This document shows positions 46,113-57,124 of a stretch of 64,000 nucleotides of DNA, one piece after another. The stretch is from Cadophora sp. MPI-SDFR-AT-0126. Lineage: Eukaryota; Ascomycota; Leotiomycetes; Helotiales; Ploettnerulaceae. A model generated the notes under the pieces. The model made no database searches and had not been told where the DNA came from. It saw nothing but the letters and a program-made list of their open reading frames with translations. Location: the NCBI GenBank assembly GCA_020747065.1, contig JAGMVK010000006.1, positions 1,984,001-2,048,000 of the forward strand. The letters are read 5' to 3'. Within the stretch, counting starts at the first letter, position 1; each line of letters opens with the position of its first letter. The translations under genes were made by a program, and so were the position numbers.

Positions 46113-48287
46113 ATGAAAGCTTTCAAGATCTCTGCTGGAGCTGAAACCGGCTTCGTCGTGCCTTTTCTTGTCAGTATTGCTGTCGCCTCGCCTTTTCGAC
46201 TACACAAATTCGCCACTGTTGAGAGGGATACTTTCGCACTGAAGACATCCTATGACTATGTGATTATCGGGGGAGGAACCAGTGGTCTCACCGTTGCCAA
46301 CCGGCTGTCTGAGGACTCGTCGAGTATGTGATATACCTTCCTTGACAGTACTTTTTTGATCGATTTCTCGCAGAAACTGTTCTCGTTGTCGAATACGGGC
46401 CTCTGGACAACGACGACCCAGAAGTCCTCATCCCTGCTGATGTCACTAAATCACTGTCGAGCTACCTATTTAAAATCACATCCACTCCACAACCATTCAT
46501 GAACAATAGAACCACGACAGTTTCCACAGGGGCTGTCGTTGGGGGTGGCACCGCTGTCAATGGCATGTTCTTCGACAGAGGAGCAGCCGAAGATTACGAT
46601 AATTGGTCCAAACTGGGGAATCCCGGATGGGATTGGAATGGCATATTCCCATATTTTCGCAAAGTCAGTAGACTTTCCAAATTTTGTTTCAATTCTATTT
46701 ACATTTTGCAGAGCACAACTTTCACACCTCCCATCCACGACTTGAAAAAGTTCAACATCTCATACGACAGAGATGCATATGGAGATGGACCAGTACACTC
46801 TTCATATCCACGATACCAGTGGCCAGGGCAAAGTAAGTCCTCCTCTGACATCGTCAAGGACTGTTATCTGACGCAATAAGAACCCCAATGGAATGCTTGG
46901 CTCGAAATGGGTATTCAACCTTCCAAAGAAATAAATGGTGGAGATGCATTCGGTCTCGCCTGGGTCCCGAATTCTGAAGATCCGGTTTCCGAGACTCGAT
47001 CCTTTGCTCGCACAGCATATTACGAGCCCATCAAAACAAGACCCAACCTTCATCTCCTCGTCGGACATAAGGTCAGTGAGGTCATCTTCTCAGAGGATTT
47101 AGAGGCAACCGGGATTACATTTCAAGAGAGGAATTCTACTGAAGCAAAAGTTTTGTCTGTCGAGGCCAAGGTCGAAGTGATCCTGGCTGCAGGTGCCGTC
47201 CACTCTCCTCAGATCTTGCAATGCAGCGGAATTGGAGCGAAGAACCTGCTGGCAGCTGCTGGAATTAAGCAAAAAGTTGACCTTCCAGGTGTGGGTGCAA
47301 ACCTGCAAGACCATCCCAATGTGTTCGTCGCATGGCAATGTATGTGTCTAAGCTCCGTGAAATCTATCGTTTTTGACAAAAACAATAGATTTGAACAATA
47401 CCACTCCGAACCCATCCATGATGACGCCTGGAAACCCGTTCTACGAGGAAGCCATAGCAGAGTACTATGCTAACAAGACTGGTAAGGTTGCAGGCTCTGC
47501 TAAATTCACAGTAAGCTTATTTCTAAAAGGACCGAGGACCATGGCTGCTTCGAACTCTGGAGTGTTCCTTCCTCTGCGCACCTTCACTTCGAAATGGAAA
47601 GACATCATCGCGTCAGCAACCGCTGTGGATGGTAGAAAAGGCCTGCCAGCCAGCTACGACAGGACTCTGCTCGCAGGATACAAGGTGCAAAGAGCTCTCA
47701 TCATCGACTCATTCGCATCAAACCGAGCAGCTTGTATGGAAATGCCATTTGGTGGAGGTACTGGAGCGCCAGCCGTAGTCTTGAAACCTCTCAGTCGTGG
47801 AACAATCAATATCAACCCCGCCGATCCGTACGGAGAAGTTATCATCGACTCGGGCGGACTCTCAGATCCTATCGATGTAAAGACATTTGTGGAGATCATC
47901 AAGTCAATTCGCCAGTGGCTCCAGACACCAGCCCATCAATCTTTGGGACCAGTTGAGACTGCACCGACTGCAAACTTAACCACGGATACTGAACTAGAAG
48001 CTTTGATCAGGAACAGCGTCAATCCAAGTTTCGCGCATACTTCTGGAACTTTGTCTATGATGCCGAGGCATCTGGGTGGGGTCGTAAGTCCAGGACTACT
48101 GGTGTATGGGACGAAGCGTTTGAGTGTAGTGGATGCTTCTATCATGCCCTTAATTCCAGGGACTCATTTATCCGCAACTGTTTATGCAATTGCAGAGAAG
48201 GTAGCTCCGTGTTTCCAACCACCTGAAGAATCGGACCTTGGCTAACTTGCACAGGCTGCGGACATCATCAAAAACCGACACCAGTGA
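46113..48287 (+). CDS. Secreted GMC (AA3-like) FAD oxidoreductase, six exons
   Basis: Exons 46113-46323, 46374-46663, 46712-46832, 46881-47339, 47389-48200 and 48255-48287 give 641 aa. A hydrophobic N-terminus ending VASP suggests secretion. The FAD ADP-binding motif is DYVIIGGGTSGLTVANRLSE (about residues 46-65), followed by GAVVGGGTAVNGMFFDRG (GMC signature 1), ILAAGAVHSPQILQCSGIG (signature 2) and the catalytic C-terminal part SFAHTSGTLSMMPRHLGG with LSVVDASIMPLIPGTHLSATVYAIAEK. Splicing out 48201-48254 gives the normal AADIIK ending instead of a premature stop. The family oxidises alcohols, aryl alcohols or sugars, making H2O2 or reducing quinones; exact substrate unknown. It could support nearby LPMO-like proteins. 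Confidence 0.92.
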
Positions 48288-48904
48288 CAACGATGCCCGA
48301 GAGGTCGCATGTGAATCTCGTCAAATGGGAAGAGACTGATGTCCCATGTCAAACAGTGCTACGCTTCTAGATTCTACTTGCAAGAAGATCAGCTCAATAG
48401 TTAAGTACAATAGTATGGTAGACAGGACCATGAAAAAGCAGAACAATGGAACCCGTTCGAATGTGGTTGGTCATAAAGTTCAGTTGATATGTTCTCGAAT
48501 TGTGCACTTATATTTTACCTGAGCATGGCATGGGAACATAGAAATTAGAAGGGCTCCGGAGGTCATATCCTGAAGTCATCGTTCTCTTAGTCCCACCCTA
48601 TGATCTCGCTTAGTTGATTTAGCACGAAGGTTTCCCAGAGAGTAAACAAAAATAGCCAGACCAAGAGCAGGCTGTAACAGGACGGCCACGAGCTTTCAAC
48701 GTACCTGAACAACATGACGAGAGTAGTTGGCCCAAGTAGATGTTGTTCAATCATTCGTCAGCCCTGATGAACGTACTTTAGATCGGTTATCCGATGAGCT
48801 GGTGTCAGGATTACACTTCGCTTCTAGGTTTTCGCTTCAAGGACCTCAGCGTCCCCCTAGCGTGGCTGACAGCTGCCCGTCGGATATCTACATTTACTGC
48901 TCTG
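48288..48904. other. Intergenic between convergent genes
   Basis: 3' flanks of the GMC oxidoreductase and the P450. No feature recognised. Confidence 0.45.
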
Positions 48905-50629
48905 TCACTTTCCCACCTTTCGAACTCTATTCTGTAACATTGGTCCATCTCTAAAACCCAAGATCCAGTCGGTCATCTGGTATTCTCCTTCCCTCCTCCT
49001 AAGCTCATCTGCAGCATATCCATTCCCGCCTCCTGTTACGTCTCCACTTGATCTGAAATCATTGTTGAGAAGTAGGTGCGCGAGAGCCAACTTCAGTGCA
49101 ATGTATGACATATTCTTTCCTATGCAATTCATTGGCCCGATCAAGAATGGAGCACATGCTGATTTTGCTGCAGACACATCTTCCGGTGTTACTCCTGTGG
49201 AGAGCGAAGATATCCAACGTTCAGGACGAAACGCCCATGGATCAGGAAAGACTTCTGGATCATGATGAATCACATATAGCGGTGATCCCACGTTGACTCC
49301 CTTTGGAATTAGATGTCCATCAATTAGCAGACCACCCTTCAACACCTCGCGGGGTAAAGAGCTTGGTTTTGGCGGATTCATTCGTAGCGTTTCCTCCAGG
49401 CATGCGTGCAAATACGGAAGACTGCCCAACTTCGGATTGCCTATCTCTTCCACGGATGCGAAACTATCTCGAATCTCCGCGGTAACCTTCTCCAATGTAT
49501 GGGGATTGTTGAGCAGGTAGAACATGCAGGCTGCCAGTGTTACGGCCACGCCATCGCTTCCAGCAGCAATGATGAGTCCCGAGTCAGCCTGCAATTGTTC
49601 GGTAGTGAACATTTTCCCCGTGACGGGATCTTTGCTGTTGAGCAGGTAATGGAAAGTATCCTTCCTTCCTGTGTCTTTATCTTCCGTCTTTCTTTGCTTT
49701 TCGAGTTCCGTTCTTTCGGCCAATCTTCTGTTTGCTAGGTTAGTGTACTTGAGCGAGTCTGCAGCTGCTTGCCCGCCGATATAATCCTGGACCCACGTTC
49801 CCATCAAAGGTCGAACAAAGTCAACGAAGGGAAGATAGCCGACGTAGTAAAGGAATACTGAAGCTGATTTCAAGACTCCTGGAATCCACCTGTTCTCATC
49901 GCTGTCCAGCATGGCGAAACTCTTTCCGTAGCCCAGATCACTTACGAAATCGAATCCGAAGAATGTTGCCCAATCGTTAAAGTTCTTCGGTTCTGACCAC
50001 CTTCCATCTTCTATCCCAAGAGTGAGGCCTTGGCAGAGTTTTCGCGCACTGATCGAGATGAGTCTTTCAGCTTCCTTCAGCGCTCGCTCGCTAAATGCAG
50101 GTGCAAGGAATCGTCTTCGCATCGCGTGTTCGTGCTTGTCGATTTCCATTTGCACAGACGGAGCTCCAGCACTGATATCTAGTGTTTTGTACCAAGCTCC
50201 CTTCTTGACGTTGGCCTTTGCGCCATGGATTAGCGGAATCGAACTGAGTGTTGAGATTGACAACGAGTTCGGCCCGTAGCGGACGATTGATCCTAAGTTC
50301 ACACTTCAGCGATGCATTACCCTATCAACGAGGATCATACCATATTTCTGATGATTCTTGTATTCCCATAGATGTCTATCACCGCGGTAGCAGTGAATTA
50401 CCAAAGGCCAGTCTGATATGCGAGCGAAGAACGGTCCTGGAAACTTGGCGAGGGGATGAAAGGTCAGACGGTATGAGAAGACAATCGAAAACTGTGACTT
50501 TGTCAACAGACCGACCTGTGCTAATAGAAGGAAGCTTACATATAAAGCAGTTGCAACGCAGACGTAAGTCACGGCTTCCGCGAGAGAAACTGATCCCCAT
50601 GTGGAATACAGATTTTCAACGGTGAACAT
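48905..50629 (-). CDS. Cytochrome P450 monooxygenase
   Basis: Exons 50629-50540, 50491-50341 and 50292-48905 give 542 aa. An N-terminal membrane anchor (about residues 13-31) is followed by the YRLTFHPLAKFPGP hinge. Key sites: I-helix IIAAGSDGVAVTL, K-helix E381-T-L-R384, PERW-type segment FRPERW, and the heme loop FLIGPMNCIGKNM with Cys470 as iron ligand. It should be an ER-anchored class II P450 needing a reductase; substrate unknown. Odd: the oxygen-activating Thr usual after the I-helix Asp is replaced by Gly (SDGV instead of SDTT). The first intron (50539-50492, 48 nt) has no stop and, if retained, would lengthen the hydrophobic anchor. Confidence 0.9.
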
Positions 50630-51487
50630 TTTGACTCAGTATTTCTGTTCTGTCTCGAGGGTCAGTTTTGATGCTCTCCTTCGAAAGCCCGTGGCCCATG
50701 AACAACAATCAGATGAAATTAGTAGAAGATACAGACTCTCTCGTAATGATAATGGGGGTCCTTATCGCGGCCGGATAAGCAGGTATTGGGTTGGGTCACT
50801 TGAAGCGGTGCAGGTGCATATGCAAGCGATGCTCATATGCATGAAACCTGCAGGGCCAACAAATCAAATTACTACAAGCCCAGCATTGTGCTACGAGACT
50901 TCGAATGTTATCAGTTGATAGGGTGGATAAAGGTAATGATTCAGAGACCCCCTTAAGTTCACCAAGGCAACCCCTCGTTGAGGTTACCTACAAGTATTTC
51001 CTGGAGGCTCTACCTTTTTGTCTTATCTTTCGTATTAGCAACGTAGGAGTAGTAAAGCGATACTGTAGCCCAAGTTGAGAATTCTACAAATTTTCTCGCC
51101 GGATTGAAGCCGATCAATTGGTTCTTGTCCATCTTCTTAATGTTGTAACAATTATATCGACTTTTATCGATGCTCGTTGCCATAAAATTTTCATCAAGTA
51201 AACTTTGTAGCTATTTTTGATGATGATGTTTTGGTCCATATCGAAACTGGATTGGTTAAAGAAAGATTCGCAGGACTTGGACAAGGCAGGGTGAAGGTTT
51301 TTGTATGGTACGATCCCACAACATGAAAGTCCCACTGTGGGGTTCGCTTGAGGTGGTGGGGAAATCAACAGGAGCCAAGGAGCAGCAAGAAACAGGAAAA
51401 CCGAACGATGCAAACTACATTCAAGAGTTTCCTGATTTTGTCTCCATCCAATTTCAAAAGTTAACTATCCCATGCTTCTCATCAGAT
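50630..51487. other. Intergenic, no supported gene
   Basis: Promoter of the P450 gene and 3' flank of the second LPMO-like gene. No repeat or conserved coding signal seen. Confidence 0.45.
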
Positions 51488-52373
51488 TCAAACTCTCCAG
51501 AACCTCTTGCTCTTCATCGCTGGTGCTGCGACTGTGAAATCTACACAAGATTCGTAGGTTTGCTTCGCTCCAGTTCCGTACCACCACCACTGGATTACCT
51601 GTTCAAATTATCAGCTCCTCAATATTCCCCATAGTCTTCGCTCGTGGATACGAATAACCTTTAGGAGGGGGCAAAAGGAGAACGGAACAAGGAGAAACCT
51701 ACACAATCCCCAGCGGTCGCACATTTAGCTCCCAAATCCGTCGGAATCGTGAACGAGAACTTCGTCTCATCGACTACAGTCGCTTTCTTCTCATCCGCAT
51801 ATTTCGCCCAGTAAACAAGGTTCGGTGAAATGATCGTGTTGGTCTTCGTGTCGACGATACTGACGTTTGCCGATCCGAAATGCTTGATTCTGTCCAGTTA
51901 TCGTCAGCAGGCCTTCTTTTGAAATGGCCATCCACCTTGTAGCGCGAATGACTGCTGGGCATAGTGATCGTACCTCAACCAAACCTCCATATCAACCTTC
52001 TCACCAGGCTTGTACGTGACAACATGGTCCCTGTTATCCGCAAACTGCAACCCACGACAGAGCCAGAGGTTGCACTGATCAGCATGAAATTTCGGGTCCT
52101 TAGCACCTGCTTCGGGAAGATCCTCGACATGAGATGTGTTGTCGCCTTTGATGTTGTTTGTTATGCTTGGTCCGCATGCTGCGAGAGAAGCATCCTGCTT
52201 TGTGTCAGTTTGCAGAACAAGAGGACCGCGGCTCGTATCATAATTGTGAAGCGAGAAACTCGAATATAACTCACACCAGGTGTCCTCGGCCACGGCTTCG
52301 TGATGATTCCATGACCAACAACTGCTCCTACAAGCGATGCAATCGCTAACACATTGTTGAGAGTACAATACAT
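51488..52373 (-). CDS. Second LPMO-like secreted copper protein, four exons, no tail
   Basis: Exons 52373-52275, 52197-51974, 51889-51703 and 51598-51488 give 206 aa. The signal peptide ends at G20, leaving H21 (HGIITKPWPR) as mature N-terminus; H111 in IKHFGSANVSIVD aligns with H111 of the other family member. The CNLWLCRGLQFADN block, FSFTIPTDLGAKCATAGDC and QTYESCVDFTV match it throughout. It stops right after the domain with a short basic end and lacks the Ser/Ala/Thr-rich tail. It is placed in PF03067 by the same reasoning; oxidative polysaccharide cleavage is inferred. Three introns (77, 84, 104 nt) contrast with the intronless paralogue. Acceptor AAG at 52198-52200 is non-preferred but keeps frame. 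Confidence 0.8.
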
Positions 52374-53126
52374 CGTTGCGTTCTCTTCTCGACGATTCTG
52401 ATTCCACTGGCAAAGGCACGCGCTTCCTGCAGAGCAAGAATGAGGGGACTTCGGTGCCTTTTCACCTCGGCCATGCTATGCTAGCCTGGTAAATACATAT
52501 GTGATGCATGGATTGATTTGAAATCTTGCTTGGTGAGGAGTACATTCTCATCAGGCTGTTTCTTAGGCTGTGTGGAAGACGCAAAAGAATGACCAAGCGA
52601 GAATCCGAGAGGGTCCGGAGCGAGGCCGTGGCGGAAAGTACGGCACTTGCATGCAATGTACTCTTTGACTTCGCTTATATCGCACGTGTAAAGTGTTAGA
52701 GTGTCGAAGAATGGTGGAAGTTCTGTTCGGACATTGTTCCGTGGTCACTTGGCTGCTGTGCTGATGTGCCGTCGCATATATCCCTTGCCCGCAAATAGGA
52801 GGATCCATTGAGGGATCCTAGGGGAACAACATAAACTTTAGATGATATTGCAATTGACAAATCATAGCGTAAGTCAAAGCTTATTTGATCACCAGATGAC
52901 TGGGCCATTGAATTAAATACAGTGGTAATTAGCCTAGCTTGATCGGGGGGAAAACCACATTAAGCCGCGATATTGGCGTTTCACTATGAGTGCAGATCAG
53001 CATAGAATAAACCCGAATCAACACTTTACAACAACCGAGCACTTATCCTCCAGTCATCATCCATCGCTCATTAATATACCTGCTCCTTTGTGTCTAATCA
53101 TGTTTTGGCCAGCATCCGTGAATCTT
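52374..53126. other. Intergenic, no supported gene
   Basis: Promoter of the LPMO-like gene and 3' flank of the transporter gene. No conserved signal identified. Confidence 0.45.
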
Positions 53127-55064
53127 TTATGCCTCGTGATGAATGAGCTCAAAATCCACATCTTTTCCATCGCCACCCTTCTCAACACGAACCTCACTGC
53201 TATCTGCACCAGTAGTATACAGCCCCAACCGTCGCCTGATGTCTGCCATGCGTGCCATATCTTGAACACCTTGGTTTCCACCAAAGATCTTATCCATCTC
53301 CTCAATTCTTAAGCCTTTCGTTTCAGGAACGCAGAAGTATACCCAGAGGCCGAGGATGATACAGAAAGCCATGAAGAAATAAAAGGTGCCAAACGTGATT
53401 GCTCTGAGCATTCGGGGTGTGATGAGTGCGACGATGAAATTTGTGAGCCAGTTGGTTGCGATAGATACTCCCACTGCCTTGGATCTAACACCAGGTGGGA
53501 AGATTTCGGAGGGCATGATCCAGTTGACGCAGCCTGGATATATCAGTGGACGAAATGTTTCAGAGACAGACATGCAACTTACCAATGGAAAAGGCAAAGT
53601 TGGCAATGAAGTACCAGACGAATACAGCAGCCGCCCATCCAGCAGCACGATGCTGAGCCCATGAGTCTTCATAGACCGTGTACAGGATGCCGACGATCAA
53701 ATGTCCGATAGTCATGTTGATCGCACCGATGATTAGTACCTTCCTACGGCCCCATCGATCTAAGAACATGATGGCAGGAATCGTAGAGAAGAAGTTGATG
53801 ACTCCGACAACTCCAGTAGCCAGAAGATCCACAGAGTTCCCAGTCAGTCCAATGGCGGTGAAAATCTGAGGAGCATAGTAGATAATCGCGTTGATACCTG
53901 TAAATTGCTGGATAATTTGGAGTAGACAGGCGATAATGAGACGTCTGTTGAGATGACGGACGACGAAAATTTCTTGGTATTGCCTGAGGGCAAGCGTGAA
54001 ACGGGATGTGATGCCTGGAAACCGAGCTGTGAGACTCTCGTTGTCGAAGATGCAGGCTGCCTTGATGTCGAGAATTTCGATTGTCAACCTAGCATCGTTT
54101 GGATCGACTCGACGGAGGCGGAGGAGAGTGGATCGGACTTCCTCTTCACGGCCTGTCATAGCAAGAAGTCAACGGCCGATTTTGAGGAGCTATCGATGAT
54201 CACGCTTACCTTTGCTCATCAGCCAACGTGGGCTATAAGGCAGGAAGAACGTCCCGGCCCCGAGGATGAGGATGGAAGGCATTGAAGAGCAAGAGGGAAT
54301 CTCCATGCCGCCTCACTTTGTCCATCCCCAGTCCCCCCAATGTGTTGTATTCCGTAGTCAAGCCAGAAGGCGATCATGATACCAACTGTGATACCGAGCT
54401 GTTGGAGGGCAATCAAGCTTCCTCGAATATTTGGTGGTGCGAGCTCTCCTAAGTAAAGTGGCACAACCATGGACAGCTGACCAATAGCCAGGCCAGCAAT
54501 GAATCTGCCGACGAAGATCATTGGGACGTTGACAGCTGCGGCCTGGATGATAGATCCGATGAGGAACACGACGTTTGCGAGTAGGAGATCCCATCGTCTA
54601 GAGATCCTATCAGCGATCGGGCCATTAACAAAAGCTCCAAACATGGCACCAAGAGTCAGAACAGCAACCATCCATCCTTGTAATGTAGCGTCGTCGGCGA
54701 GCGAGGGAAAGTTCTTGGCCTATCGATACTGATCAGGATCTTGTTCGGAATTTTCAAGCTGGTATTCATATGATAGAGAAGATCCTACAAAGTTGTTCAT
54801 CACGAGCACACCACTAATGACCCCTTGATCATACCTAGAAGCCTGTCAGCTTAGATCAAGAATCAAGCTTGATGTCTATACCCAAACAAGACGCCACCGA
54901 TGCTTGTAAAACATGATATGAAGAATATATAGGGCTCTTTGACTAGTCCCTTGTAGCCTTCTCGAGGTCAGTAACATTTTCTGTGTGCCACAACATAGAT
55001 ACTTACCTGCTGGTCCATAAGACAAGTCAACGTCATTCGTGATGGACACTCCTCCAGCCACCAT
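53127..55064 (-). CDS. MFS sugar/polyol transporter with a one-base frame break
   Basis: Exons 55064-55007, 54957-54882, 54834-54789, 54719-54210, 54152-53583 and 53533-53127; about 555 aa if the break is ignored. Twelve-TM sugar-porter features: FGYDQGVISGVLVMNNF (assembled over intron 3), NGPIADRISRRWDL, GRFIAGLAIGQLSMVVPLYLGELAP, QQFTGINAIIYYAPQIF, DRWGRRKVLI and PETKGLRIEEMD. In exon 4 the frame fails near 54266-54277: the ALQCLP end of one frame continues as ILILGAGTFFLPYSPRWLMSK in another, one base being missing. No intron resolves it. It is either a sequence error or a recent loss. It is transcribed away from the polyol dehydrogenase, so polyol or pentose uptake is the likely role. 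Confidence 0.85.
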
Positions 55065-55501
55065 TGTGACGAATTATTCTTTGTAGACTTTCTAATAAGC
55101 TTTTTATATGTCTTGATGCGTGGAACTATGTGCTGGAAAGAATTGGAGAACGTAGGGCGACGACTGTTTGTTGACTTGACTCTGACGAGGGAGAGACAGG
55201 AACGATTTTCATGGCCGGGACATCAGAGTATTATATAGTTTCACCGACACAGAAGTCTTGGTAGAGAAGAGGAGAAAGTCCATACCCCAGACTCCCCACA
55301 GTCGGCTAGGTCCAATATCCCCAGACCCAAAAGCATCCGCATGTTGTCGGAGGCCAGGATAGTCTGACAGTTGAGCCATTTACTGGGTCTCCTTGCATCG
55401 GTTCACTGCGTCCCGATACTCCATTCCTTAATAGTGTAAGGATATTCGTAGCATTTGTGAATCAAGAAAGCCAAGCGACTGGACTTGCCATGACTGCTGT
55501 C

Positions 55502-55516
55502 GGAGCACTGTGCTCC
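55502..55516. promoter_or_regulatory. 15-bp perfect palindrome, candidate regulator site 1
   Basis: GGAGCAC-T-GTGCTCC, a perfect palindrome about one central base, preceded by TC so that it reads CGGAGCAC. CGG half-sites are typical of Zn2Cys6 regulators, and such a regulator is encoded at 57125-59559. Binding is inferred. Confidence 0.5.
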
Positions 55517-55572
55517 TGGATGTATCTTGCCAAGACTCGTGATCGGTTTTCCCCCCACTCTTCGACAATATC

Positions 55573-55587
55573 GGTGCACAGTGCTCC
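55573..55587. promoter_or_regulatory. 15-bp near-palindrome, candidate regulator site 2
   Basis: GGTGCAC-A-GTGCTCC. It shares 13 of 15 bases with site 1, is also preceded by TC, and lies 71 bp away (about seven helical turns). One mismatch breaks the palindrome. Confidence 0.5.
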
Positions 55588-55797
55588 TTCAGATCCCGCG
55601 ACTGGGAAATAACACGCATTGTGACAAAATCGGGTTTGGAAAAAATGCGGGACCGGCGGACTGTGATCCGAAAGATGTAGCAGACCTATATATGATCTTG
55701 AGGCTAGAAAGATGGAGTTTTCAGGCCGAGCTCGATCTCTTTCATCCCTCACTTATAACCCAAAGCACTACTTTACAACTCCACCGGTAATAAAACA

Positions 55798-57051
55798 ATG
55801 CCTGCAGTAAACGGAACAAGTAATGGCAATGGTGAAGCCACAAAGTTCGTTGTGCCGAAGGAGATGAAGGCCATTCGCTACAACAAGATCAAGGATTTCT
55901 CTCTGGTGACCATGCCCGTACCAGAGCCCAAGGGGCATGAGGTCCTCATCAAAGGTAGCAAGCACCTGTTCTATACAGACATTGAAATGCTCAACCTGTA
56001 CAGTCAAGTCCTGCGGTGTCTGTGGCACGGATATCCACATCCATAACGGCGACTTCGACTCAGCAATGCCGGTCGTAACAGGCCACGAGACAAGCGGAAT
56101 CGTGGTCAAGATTGGAGATACTGTGAAGGGATTCAAGGTCGGAGACAAGGTGACAGCAGACAACTCAGAGCTTTGCGGACACTGTCATTTTTGCAGACAA
56201 GGAAAGCTTCTATATTGCGAAAACTTCCTCGCACATGGGGTACATCGTAAGTATCCCATAATCCGACCCCATTTGCGGAAGTGTACAGTGGCTGATTGGA
56301 CAAAAACAGTTGATGGAGGGTTTGCCGAGTACTGTGCATACCCAGCTGAGAAGTTGTTCCACTTCGAGAACCTCTCCTGGGAGGAGGCTTCTTTATTCGA
56401 GGCTGCATCTTGCGCTGTACACGGCATGGACCGAATTAGACCAGAAGTCGGATCCAGCATTCTTCTCATCGGCTCTGGACCCACTGGTCTCTGCTTGGCC
56501 CAATTGCTCAAGGCAAATGGAGGGGCACACATGGTACTAGCATCAAATGCAGGTCCAAAAATGGACTTGGCGCAAAAGTTGAACTGCGCAGACGAATATA
56601 TCGAGCTAAGCAGAACAGATCCTTCCAAGCAGTGGGAGGCGCTGAAAGCAAAATACCCATATGGATTCGACATCGTCGTGGAGGCATCTGGATCGCATGC
56701 AATGCTTGAGAAGGCCATCGATTATTGCACAAGAGGAGGAAAGTTGATCTATTACGGGGTGTACGAGAAGGAGGCCCTGATCAAGGTGTCTCCAAGCAGA
56801 GTATTCTCGGATGAGATCACCATGATTGGGTAAGAAGACTTTGCCCAGGATATCCACTAGCTACCAGCTAATTCGATACCAGATCTTTCTCCGAGATGTG
56901 GTGCTTACCCCGTGCTGTCCACTACCTCGAGACGCGGAAAGTCGATGTCCGTGGAATCGTGACGAACACGTACAAGTTGGAGGATTTTGGCAAGGCGCTG
57001 GATGCCATTCGCAACAAGACTTGTATTAAGGCAGCCATTACTTTCGATTAA
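55798..57051 (+). CDS. Zinc-dependent polyol dehydrogenase (D-arabinitol/sorbitol type)
   Basis: Exons 55798-55954, 56004-56246, 56310-56829 and 56883-57051 give 362 aa. It is a medium-chain dehydrogenase. The catalytic zinc site is seen as VKSCGVCGTDIHIHNGD with GHETSG, and the structural zinc site as four Cys in CGHCHFCRQGKLLYC. The Rossmann motif is LLIGSGPTGLCLA. The overall pattern, including GGFAEYCAYPAEKLF and the MIGSFSEMW segment, is closest in memory to fungal D-arabinitol dehydrogenases, which interconvert arabinitol and a ketopentose; sorbitol or mannitol dehydrogenase cannot be excluded. It is divergent from the transporter, convergent with the Zn2Cys6 regulator, and followed at 60454 by a small kinase. 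Confidence 0.88.
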
Positions 57052-57124
57052 ATATGTGTAAATAGTGGATACGGCCTGCTAGAACGAATCCCACCCGTGT
57101 TTAACATTCTAGTACTTGAATGGA

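Larger units (their letters stand above)
55065..55797. promoter_or_regulatory. Divergent promoter of transporter and polyol dehydrogenase
   Basis: This 733-bp gap separates two start codons facing outward. It contains two related 15-bp palindromes (55502-55516 and 55573-55587), a TATATAA-type box near 55231 reading toward the transporter, and a TATATATGA element near 55686 about 110 bp before the dehydrogenase ATG. The arrangement suggests joint control of the two genes. Confidence 0.55.

Noticed and set aside
50630..51487. Frames of 99-109 codons between the P450 and LPMO-like genes
   Set aside because: No motif, no start context, and overlapping frames on both strands; the right-hand frame overlaps the last exon of the LPMO-like gene in antisense.
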